Assembly: GCA_033763355.1 (NCBI GenBank)
Contig: JANRKT010000020.1
Span: 1-7,731 of the forward strand
Length of the DNA stretch: 7,731 bases
Origin: JANRKT01 sp033763355
GTDB taxonomy: Bacteria > Bacteroidota > Bacteroidia > Chitinophagales > Chitinophagaceae
Direction of reading: 5' to 3'
The position numbers were made by a program, and so were the translations under genes. Position 1 is the first letter of the stretch; every line of letters begins with the position of its first letter. Under the pieces are notes generated by a model. That model had not been told where the DNA came from, made no database searches, and saw only the letters and a program-made list of their open reading frames with translations. Shown here piece by piece: positions 1 to 5,409 of the stretch.

Positions 1-1
1 T

Positions 2-775
2 GATATTACCCTGGTGGGTAAAGATAAAACCTATGCGCCTGTTGTGGCTTTCTCCATTAACCAGAGCGATGCCATTACGGCTGTATCAGATAACCTGCGG
101 GAAGAGACCTATGAAACATTTGACATAGAAAAAGAAATTGAAGTGATACACAATTTTGTTGATGTAAGGCGCTTTAACAAGAAACCCATTGATGCTTTTA
201 AAAAAGTTATTGCGCCCAATGGTGAGCGCATTGTTCTTCACGCCTCCAACTTCAGGAAAATAAAAAGGATTGCAGATGTGATTTATATTTTTTACAAACT
301 CAATAAAGAGATCCCCTCACGTATGCTGCTGGTAGGCGATGGCCCCGAAAGGCCAATGGCTGAAGAATTGTGCAGGGAACTGGACATTTGCGATGATGTA
401 AGGTTTGTGGGCAAACAACAGGATATGGAAGAGATTTTTGCCATTGCAGATTTGTTTTTGCTCCCTTCAGAATATGAAAGTTTTGGTTTAGCGGCACTGG
501 AAGCCATGGCCGGCGGCGCTCCTGTTGTGTCAACCAACGCAGGGGGATTACCTGAAATTATAAAGCAGGGAGAAAACGGTTATATGGGTGAGGTAGGCAA
601 TGTGGAACAAATGAGCAGGTTTGCCATTGACATTTTAAAAACAGATGAAACCCTTCAGCGTTTTAAAAAACACGCAAAAGAACAGGCTGAAAGATTTGAT
701 ATAACCCGTATTGTTCCTGAATATGAAAAATTATACTCCAAAGTGGTGATGCAAAGAAAAACAGCCACGGCATAA
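2..775 (+). CDS. bshA: N-acetyl-alpha-D-glucosaminyl L-malate synthase BshA, 5'-truncated by window edge
   Basis: This is a GT4-family (GT-B fold) glycosyltransferase that transfers GlcNAc from UDP-GlcNAc to L-malate, the first step of bacillithiol synthesis in the cytoplasm. The reading frame is open to the left edge, where in-frame codons give DITLVGKD, a typical internal BshA sequence, so the GTG at 14 is not the true start. About 257 residues are visible; the family is usually near 375 to 380, so roughly 120 N-terminal residues are missing. Fragment residues 81-89 (ASNFRKIKR) and 112-117 (GDGPER) match conserved BshA blocks. The GT4 E-x7-E motif is present at E159 and E167 within ESFGLAALE, followed by the GG-P-V-V and GGLPE segments that bind the nucleotide sugar. 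The gene is convergent with the envC-like gene, 41 bases away. A general GT4 glycosyltransferase is the alternative, but the SINQSDAITAVS block strongly favours BshA. Confidence 0.9.
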   Translation, partial: DITLVGKDKTYAPVVAFSINQSDAITAVSDNLREETYETFDIEKEIEVIHNFVDVRRFNKKPIDAFKKVIAPNGERIVLHASNFRKIKRIADVIYIFYKLNKEIPSRMLLVGDGPERPMAEELCRELDICDDVRFVGKQQDMEEIFAIADLFLLPSEYESFGLAALEAMAGGAPVVSTNAGGLPEIIKQGENGYMGEVGNVEQMSRFAIDILKTDETLQRFKKHAKEQAERFDITRIVPEYEKLYSKVVMQRKTATA

Positions 776-784
776 GCGGCGGCT
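753..784 (-). terminator. Candidate intrinsic terminator of the envC-like gene, inside the end of bshA
   Basis: Read on the minus strand, AGCCGC (784-779) pairs with GTGGCT (768-763) to give a 6-bp stem with one G-U pair and a 10-base loop. It is followed by G and then TTTTTCTTT (761-753). It begins 32 bases after the envC stop codon. On the plus strand the equivalent pair is an A-C mismatch and no T-run follows, so the signal favours the minus strand. It overlaps the last codons and stop of bshA. The stem is short, so confidence is moderate. Confidence 0.5.
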
Positions 785-816
785 ATTGTATTCAAAAATT
801 TTGATTAAGGATATGT

Positions 817-2109
817 TTACCTGTTTTTAAGCCAGAGTTCAGGATCAAGAAATTTGGAACTGTTGCCTACTACCACAGTTACTACAAACAATAATTCCCC
901 CACAGCATCATCATCATCTGAATGGGCCACTTTGCCCAGCCCCTGACCGAGCTTAACATTGTCTCCTTTATTTACACTAACAGAAGTAAGATTGTAATAA
1001 GTAGTTAGGTATTTACCGTGCCTGATGGTAACCGCATAACTGCCTGCAACATCACTCACAGCTGAAACAGATCCTTCAAATACACTTTTGACGTTTGCAC
1101 CTAATGCTGTTTGGATATAGACCCCGATGTTGTCTTGAATGATATTCTCAAGTTCAGGGATCTTATGTCTTCCGAATCTGCCTGTTATTATTCCTTTATC
1201 AACCGGCCAGGGGAGGCTCCTCCTGTTATTTTCAAAGCCCACTGATATCTTGGTTACTTCGGGTGTGTTTTCAAGAACACTTGCTGTACGGGTGCTTTTT
1301 GGTGCTGTAGTGGTGGTAGACGGTTTAGTGCTGTTTTTTTCAGCCAATGCTTTTTCTTTGGCAAGCTTATCGGCTTCTTCTTTAGCCTTTTTAATTTCCC
1401 TGGCTACAATCGCAGCAATTGAGTTTTTTAAGTTTCTTTCTACTCTTGTTTTTGCAGCCACTTCTTTTTCAATCTCTTTTTCCCTTTCCTTAAGTTTTTT
1501 TACATATAAACTCTGTTCATTCTTTTCTTCTTCCAGTGTTTTCATTTGTTTGCTTTGCTCTTCAAGCACCTGGCTTTTTTCTTTTTTGTTGGCCGCAAGA
1601 ACAGCAATCCGTTGTTCCATTAAAGCACGGGTCTTAAAAATATTGGCTACCTGTTCTTCCCGGTAATTACGGTATGACTTCAGGTAAGCAATCCTTTTAA
1701 TGGCATCATTAAAACTGGCGGAAGAAAAAATAAAATTGAGCATATCGTAGTTGCTCCTGTTCTTGTAAGCGTATTCAACCGTACGGGCATACTGAAGGCG
1801 GAGGGTATCCAGTTGTTTTTTTAAACGGAAAATTTCCCTGTTGTTGGTAAAGATGGTATTGTCAATCAGGTTAACCTGGTCGCTGATATTTTTAATTACA
1901 GCTAAACGCTTACGGAGTTTGTTCTGGATAACCGCAAGGGCCTTGGTAGATGCCTTTTTATCCTGTTTAATAGAACTCTGCGCTTTCCTCAGTTCCTCAA
2001 TTTCGGCCTGTATTTCTCTGCGCTGCTTTTCCAGTTCTTCGCGGCTCTGACCTGCTGTTGTAATTGCAGTAAGCAGAAAGAAAAAAAGAATGATACGGGC
2101 TTTCAGCAT
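817..2109 (-). CDS. EnvC-like murein hydrolase activator: coiled coil plus degenerate LytM (M23) domain
   Basis: The protein has 430 residues. Residues 1 to about 20 form a signal peptide (MLKARI, hydrophobic core, TTAGQ), so it should be periplasmic. Residues about 22-110 and 150-255 are Lys/Glu/Gln-rich and read as long coiled-coil helices, followed by a Ser/Thr/Pro/Lys linker (about 259-276). Residues about 300-430 form a LytM/M23 domain, recognisable from WPVDKGIITGRFG, the HGKYLTTYYNL stretch and LDPELWL at the end. The zinc and catalytic positions of active M23 enzymes are replaced: the H-x-G-I-D-I site reads NIGVYI (N327, Y331), the Y-x-H-L histidine is N373, and the H-L-H-F site reads ELLF (E405, L407). 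This is the state known from E. coli EnvC, which activates amidases at the division site under FtsEX control. By analogy I infer an activator role; the partner is not visible here. It is the last gene of the leftward cluster, 88 bases after the DUF4292 gene. Confidence 0.85.
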   Translation of the reverse strand: MLKARIILFFFLLTAITTAGQSREELEKQRREIQAEIEELRKAQSSIKQDKKASTKALAVIQNKLRKRLAVIKNISDQVNLIDNTIFTNNREIFRLKKQLDTLRLQYARTVEYAYKNRSNYDMLNFIFSSASFNDAIKRIAYLKSYRNYREEQVANIFKTRALMEQRIAVLAANKKEKSQVLEEQSKQMKTLEEEKNEQSLYVKKLKEREKEIEKEVAAKTRVERNLKNSIAAIVAREIKKAKEEADKLAKEKALAEKNSTKPSTTTTAPKSTRTASVLENTPEVTKISVGFENNRRSLPWPVDKGIITGRFGRHKIPELENIIQDNIGVYIQTALGANVKSVFEGSVSAVSDVAGSYAVTIRHGKYLTTYYNLTSVSVNKGDNVKLGQGLGKVAHSDDDDAVGELLFVVTVVVGNSSKFLDPELWLKNR

Positions 2110-2167
2110 AGTGATGTGTATAAGAGGTAAAGAAATTTGTGCCGGGTAAAAATAAAGACGGATTTAA

Positions 2168-2186
2168 GCCGGTTATATTTTCCGGC
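2168..2186 (-). terminator. Weak hairpin between the DUF4292 gene and envC
   Basis: GCCGG (2168-2172) and CCGGC (2182-2186) are perfect inverted arms of 5 bp around a 9-base AT-rich loop. The hairpin lies 11 bases past the DUF4292 stop codon. On the minus strand it is followed by TTAAATCC and only later by a T-rich stretch (CTTTATTTTTA), so it does not have the form of a strong intrinsic terminator. It could attenuate transcription or protect the upstream mRNA end. The rest of this 88-base gap shows no clear promoter. Confidence 0.25.
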
Positions 2187-2197
2187 GAGTGTTAAAA

Positions 2198-3007
2198 TTA
2201 CTTCAATTTGTAATTACGCGGAACAGCAAACGGAAAATTCAGTGGCTGGTTAAATTCCACCTGTTTAAACTTCATGTCAATATCCAGTTTGGTCTTTTCG
2301 GCTATGGTTATGCGCCTGTTGGTAGAAAATTTTCTTTCCCCGCTGTTTTCATAAGCTTCATATGATAAATCGGCTGTACGGCTCCTTACAATATCCACGT
2401 CATCAAGCTTGCTGTGCTGCAATGAAAAACCCTCTCTAATAAAAGTAACCAGGTGCTTGAAATAATTTCCTTTGGTGGCAAGTGATACAAAATTGGCGTC
2501 TTCTTTATAGGCAACAATATTGTTGCTGTCCATGTAAACAGGGTTGCCTATAATAAGGTCCTGGAGGGTATAAAAATCAAAAGGCAACTGCGCCAATTCC
2601 TGTAAATAATCAAGGGTATGGTACTGCACCGTTTTGTTCAGTTTATCCAGCACCCTTACACTGTCCTGCGTTATAAGCACCCTGAAGGCCTCAATACCCA
2701 ATGCAGCATTAATGGATATCCATATGACACTGTCTTTCTTCATGCGCACAAAAGCATTAAAGTCGTAGCGCTGCTCTTTACTGTCGGCATAATCAACCTT
2801 TATTTTAGCAGAGAAAGTATTAAAGTCAATGTGGTTGCCTTTTATTTTTTCAAGCGCATCATGAACCATTTTTGCAGAATCGCTCTCTACGGGATTAATT
2901 ACCACCACAGCGGTATCTTTTTTGGTCATGGCGGTAGATATCTTACGGGTTGACCGGCAACTGAAGATTACAACAGCAAAACAAAACAGTATCAGTACAA
3001 TTCTCAT
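2198..3007 (-). CDS. DUF4292-family lipoprotein
   Basis: The protein has 269 residues. The N-terminus is a short lipoprotein signal peptide: MRIV, a hydrophobic run, then VIFSC with the predicted lipidated cysteine at position 17. Phe at -2 is somewhat unusual for a lipobox. The residues after the cysteine (RSTRKIS) are basic and lack the acidic cluster known as the surface-export signal in Bacteroidota lipoproteins, so I infer anchoring facing the periplasm. The body has alternating beta-type strands and a conserved look (FSAKIKVDYAD, DSVIWISINAALGIEAFRVLITQDSV, YTLQDLIIGNP), which I recognise as DUF4292, a family resembling LolA/LolB-type lipid-carrier folds. The resemblance is from memory and the function is not established. 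The start lies 18 bases after the dut stop codon, so the two are probably cotranscribed. In other Bacteroidota I recall DUF4292 next to EnvC-type genes, which suggests an envelope role. Confidence 0.8.
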   Translation of the reverse strand: MRIVLILFCFAVVIFSCRSTRKISTAMTKKDTAVVVINPVESDSAKMVHDALEKIKGNHIDFNTFSAKIKVDYADSKEQRYDFNAFVRMKKDSVIWISINAALGIEAFRVLITQDSVRVLDKLNKTVQYHTLDYLQELAQLPFDFYTLQDLIIGNPVYMDSNNIVAYKEDANFVSLATKGNYFKHLVTFIREGFSLQHSKLDDVDIVRSRTADLSYEAYENSGERKFSTNRRITIAEKTKLDIDMKFKQVEFNQPLNFPFAVPRNYKLK

Positions 3008-3025
3008 GATGATAAATTAGGTCAT

Positions 3026-3469
3026 TCAAATTTTGCCGGTGTGGCCAAAACCGCCTTCGTTTCTTTCAGTTATATTGATGGCTTCCGCTTCCTGCCATTT
3101 TATTTTTTCAACTTTCTGTAATACCAGTTGCGCTATCCTGTCGCCATTGCTGATGACCTGGTTATCTGCTGAAAGGTTAATGAGTATTACTTTTATTTCC
3201 CCCCTGTAATCGGCATCAATTGTGCCCGGTGTATTTAAACAGGTTAAACCGTTTTTTATGGCCAGTCCGCTGCGTGGCCTTACCTGCGCCTCATATCCTT
3301 CGGGCAATTCAATAAACAAACCTGTTGGAACAAGGCACCTTTCCAAAGGTTTTAACCGCATGGGTTCATCAACAAATGCTTTTATATCCATGCCCGATGA
3401 ACCGGAAGTGGCATAAGCAGGCAGGGGGTTACCCGATTTATTGATGATTTTTACTTTTACTGCAGACAT
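3026..3469 (-). CDS. dut: dUTP diphosphatase (dUTPase), trimeric type
   Basis: This enzyme hydrolyses dUTP to dUMP and diphosphate, keeping uracil out of DNA and supplying dUMP for thymidylate synthesis. At 147 residues it has the usual length of homotrimeric dUTPases, and all five motifs are present in order: motif 1 SGSSGMDIKA (22-31), motif 2 PRSGLA (65-70), motif 3 GTIDADYRGEI (82-92, with the catalytic aspartate expected at D85), motif 4 GDRIAQLV (109-116), and the C-terminal glycine-rich arm RNEGGFGHTG (136-145) that closes over the nucleotide. No residue of the active site appears to be lost. It follows ispF with an 83-base gap and precedes the DUF4292 gene by 18 bases. The chosen ATG gives the standard N-terminus, directly before the first beta strand. 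No clear ribosome binding site is seen, as is common in this phylum. Confidence 0.97.
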   Translation of the reverse strand: MSAVKVKIINKSGNPLPAYATSGSSGMDIKAFVDEPMRLKPLERCLVPTGLFIELPEGYEAQVRPRSGLAIKNGLTCLNTPGTIDADYRGEIKVILINLSADNQVISNGDRIAQLVLQKVEKIKWQEAEAINITERNEGGFGHTGKI

Positions 3470-3497
3470 GACGGCAAAAATAGTACTCCATAACTTA

Positions 3498-3533
3498 CCG
3501 TGAAGTTCCGGCCGGAAAAATTAACTAACACGG
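3498..3533. repeat. Nested inverted repeat in the ispF-dut gap, centred on a 12-bp palindrome
   Basis: The gap contains a perfect 12-bp palindrome, TTCCGGCCGGAA (3506-3517). It is flanked by a second pair of arms: CCGTG (3498-3502) with CACGG (3529-3533), and AGTT (3504-3507) with AACT (3523-3526). The outer arms could form a 5+4 bp stem with a small internal loop, competing with pairing of the central palindrome. Neither strand has a T-run right after the outer arm, so it is not a typical terminator. It could be an operator or an mRNA structure upstream of dut; chance is also possible. Confidence 0.35.
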
Positions 3534-3552
3534 CAACACATTAAATGCGCTT

Positions 3553-4032
3553 TTATATTTTGCTGAGCAATACCGCTGCATAAGCTATCAAACCTTCCTC
3601 ACGGCCCACAAAACCCATTTTTTCTGTTGTGGTGGCTTTAATAGAAACATCTTTTACAGTAACCATAAGGATCTCTGCAATAACCTGCTGCATCTGCGGA
3701 ACATAAGTTTTAATCTTCGGGGCTTCAAGGCAAAGGGTGCTGTCAACATTTACAACAGCATATCCCTCCTGCTGTATCAATTCAAAACTTTTCTTCAAAA
3801 GTATTTTACTGTCAATGTTCTTATACTGCTGGTCTGTATCCGGAAAATGAACGCCTATATCCCCGAGGCATGCAGCGCCAAGCAACGCATCGCAAATAGC
3901 GTGCAGCAGCACATCTGCATCGCTGTGGCCTTTTGCCCCTTTATGATGTGGAATTTTAACCCCGCCAATCCATAAATCCCTTCCTTCAGCCAGCTGGTGA
4001 AAATCCGTTCCATACCCGATCCTGTAAGACAT
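3553..4032 (-). CDS. ispF: 2-C-methyl-D-erythritol 2,4-cyclodiphosphate synthase
   Basis: IspF converts CDP-methylerythritol 2-phosphate to methylerythritol cyclodiphosphate with release of CMP, in the cytosolic MEP pathway to isoprenoids (quinones, undecaprenyl carriers). The protein has 159 residues, the normal family length. The zinc ligands are visible as D10 and H12 in GYGTDFHQL and H44 in HSDADVLLH. The conserved GDIGVHFPDTD block (57-67) and the C-terminal ATTTEKMGF-GREEG block (133-147), which binds the cytidine part, are intact. The protein is a single-domain IspF; no IspD fusion is present. It lies between porV and dut. A strong terminator lies between porV and ispF, leaving only about 20 bases before the ispF start, so its promoter must be very close or transcription must read through. 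The ATG gives the expected N-terminus MSYRIGYG. Confidence 0.97.
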   Translation of the reverse strand: MSYRIGYGTDFHQLAEGRDLWIGGVKIPHHKGAKGHSDADVLLHAICDALLGAACLGDIGVHFPDTDQQYKNIDSKILLKKSFELIQQEGYAVVNVDSTLCLEAPKIKTYVPQMQQVIAEILMVTVKDVSIKATTTEKMGFVGREEGLIAYAAVLLSKI

Positions 4033-4052
4033 GTAATGGTTTTAGTGATGGT

Positions 4053-4086
4053 AAAAATAAAAAAGCGTCCCGATGTGGGGCGCTTT
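4053..4086 (-). terminator. Intrinsic terminator after porV
   Basis: On the minus strand AAAGCGCCCC (4086-4077) and GGGACGCTTT (4071-4062) form a 10-bp GC-rich stem with one C-A mismatch and a 5-base loop. A T6-A-T5 tract (4064-4053) follows, its first three T's also lying in the stem. It begins 27 bases after the porV stop codon. On the plus strand the mismatch would be a U-G pair but no T-tract of similar quality follows, so the direction is leftward. This is the clearest terminator in the window. Confidence 0.78.
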
Positions 4087-4112
4087 CATGTATAAAATCT
4101 TTTCAGCAACAA

Positions 4113-5282
4113 TTATTTGTTTTCGCCGCTGCTTTCCCCGCCGTCAAAATCAAAAACAAGGCTGAAGCGGAGTGTATTGGAAAGCGGGTTGCGGTTAACC
4201 CCATTACCGGATGGGATCAGGTAAGAAAAGTTCAACCCGAAAATATTGTATTTAATGCCGGCCCCTACAGTAAAGTACTGGCGGTTGCCCTTGGTTTTAT
4301 TTTCATAAAAATAACCTGCACGGAAAGCAAACTGGTTGTTGTACCAGTATTCGCCACCCAGTGAAAAATAAAATTCTTTAAGTTCTTCGCTGAAACCACC
4401 GGGTGCATCGCCAAATGAACTGAACCAGCTGCCTACAACACCTTTGGTGCGGTAGTTGGCCAAACCTGCAGAATCACCCAAAGCAGGCGGCGTGGGCACC
4501 ATCAGCTTGTGAATATCCAGCCCAAAAGAAACTTTGTTTACTTCGTTGAAAACACTTGTGTGTACAGCGCCTAAACCAAGATTGGCCGGAATAAAATCTT
4601 TTTGGGTAGCATCGTTGGTATAAGAAATCTTTGAACCAAGGTTGGTTAAGGTTGCACCAAAGTTCCAGCCTGCGCCATTCTCCTGCGCCGTTGTATAAAA
4701 GAAACCCAGGTCACCGGCAACAGAACTTCCCGCTTTATAAGAGACGCCATTTACAGCCTGGCCGCCTGCAAGATTGGAGTTGATGTAACGCAATGCAACA
4801 CCAAGGCTTAAATTGTCAGATAATTTTCTTGAGTAACCTGCATCTATTGCAAACTCACGTGGACGGAAAGAATTCAGGTCGTTACCAAGGTTATCAGTGA
4901 ACTGGATATTACCAAGGCTGAAGTACCTGATAGAACCGGATACAGCCTGAAGGTCATCCATTTTATAATAACCGGCAATAGAAGCAAGATAAACATCATT
5001 TAAACCAAGATCTTTCAACCACGGCGTATAAGTAGCCGCAACAGCCCCTTTACCGGTTGCAAAAGGATACTTGGCAAGGTTGTAAAATTGTGAATTGGCA
5101 TCAGCCGAAGTTGCAACCCCCAGGTCGCCCATACCACCGGCACGTGCATCGGGTGATATTCTCAGAAAAGGTACGGCGGTAGTTACCACATTTATCGGGT
5201 CGGTTTGCTGTGCATTTACAGCCATTACAGAAAACACAATACTTACTGCAACAACAGTTAGTCTTCTCGTTGATTGTTTCAT
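4113..5282 (-). CDS. porV: Type IX secretion system outer-membrane protein PorV
   Basis: PorV (LptO) is a FadL-like outer-membrane beta-barrel that collects cargo from the type IX translocon and delivers it to the PorU sortase at the cell surface. The protein has 389 residues, normal for the family. A signal peptide covers about residues 1-24 (MKQSTRR, hydrophobic core, VNA, then QQTD). Just after it comes the family signature: AVPFLRISPDARAGGMGD (about 37-53), then GVATSADANSQFYNLAK. The rest is repeated aromatic-rich amphipathic strands ending with FSLVFDF near the C-terminus, as expected for a barrel. It lies 104 bases downstream of porU in the same direction, the usual porU-porV pairing, and is followed by a strong terminator. 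A candidate promoter at the porU stop codon could give it independent expression. PorQ and FadL-type transporters are the alternatives, but the SPDARAGGMGD signature and porU linkage favour PorV. Confidence 0.95.
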   Translation of the reverse strand: MKQSTRRLTVVAVSIVFSVMAVNAQQTDPINVVTTAVPFLRISPDARAGGMGDLGVATSADANSQFYNLAKYPFATGKGAVAATYTPWLKDLGLNDVYLASIAGYYKMDDLQAVSGSIRYFSLGNIQFTDNLGNDLNSFRPREFAIDAGYSRKLSDNLSLGVALRYINSNLAGGQAVNGVSYKAGSSVAGDLGFFYTTAQENGAGWNFGATLTNLGSKISYTNDATQKDFIPANLGLGAVHTSVFNEVNKVSFGLDIHKLMVPTPPALGDSAGLANYRTKGVVGSWFSSFGDAPGGFSEELKEFYFSLGGEYWYNNQFAFRAGYFYENKTKGNRQYFTVGAGIKYNIFGLNFSYLIPSGNGVNRNPLSNTLRFSLVFDFDGGESSGENK

Positions 5283-5381
5283 TGAATAGGTATTTGGCGA
5301 TTCGGAATAAAAAATAAAAGTTTGAGTAGAGTTCTATGCCATTCAGAAGTTTTGGGGGGCTAAAAATACGTTATTATGCAA

Positions 5382-5409
5382 CAAATCTACAAAATCACCA
5401 GTTTTTCAA
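5382..5409 (-). promoter_or_regulatory. Candidate Bacteroidota-type promoter for porV
   Basis: On the minus strand TTG (5409-5407) is followed by 17 bases and then TAGATTTG (5389-5382), an exact match to the TTG-N(17-23)-TAnnTTTG promoter form known from Bacteroidota sigma-70. The first three bases of the -7 element are the porU stop codon. Transcription would start roughly at 5375, giving porV a leader of about 90 bases. That leader contains a run of six C's on the transcribed sense strand (5359-5354) and no other clear element. The match is by eye only. Confidence 0.42.

Noticed and set aside
792..804. A/T-rich inverted repeat TCAAAA-A-TTTTGA between bshA and envC, considered as a bidirectional terminator
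   Set aside because: It has one central base and only A/T pairs apart from a single C-G pair, so no stable hairpin is expected. Such sequences are common in AT-rich gaps.
1139..1666. 175-codon open frame on the plus strand opposite the envC-like gene, rich in Ser, Leu and Phe
   Set aside because: It is antisense to the Lys/Glu-rich coiled coil, whose AAA/GAA codons read as TTT/TTC and remove stops on the other strand. There is no family resemblance, and the sense gene is clear.
3475..3482. TATTTTTG on the minus strand just before dut, a match to the TAnnTTTG promoter element
   Set aside because: No TTG lies 17-23 bases upstream, and the implied start site would fall at the ATG itself, giving a leaderless mRNA. 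One element alone in AT-rich DNA is weak evidence.
5354..5359. Run of six G's (C's in the porV leader), considered as a phase-variation tract
   Set aside because: Six bases is short for slippage, and no comparison between strains is available.
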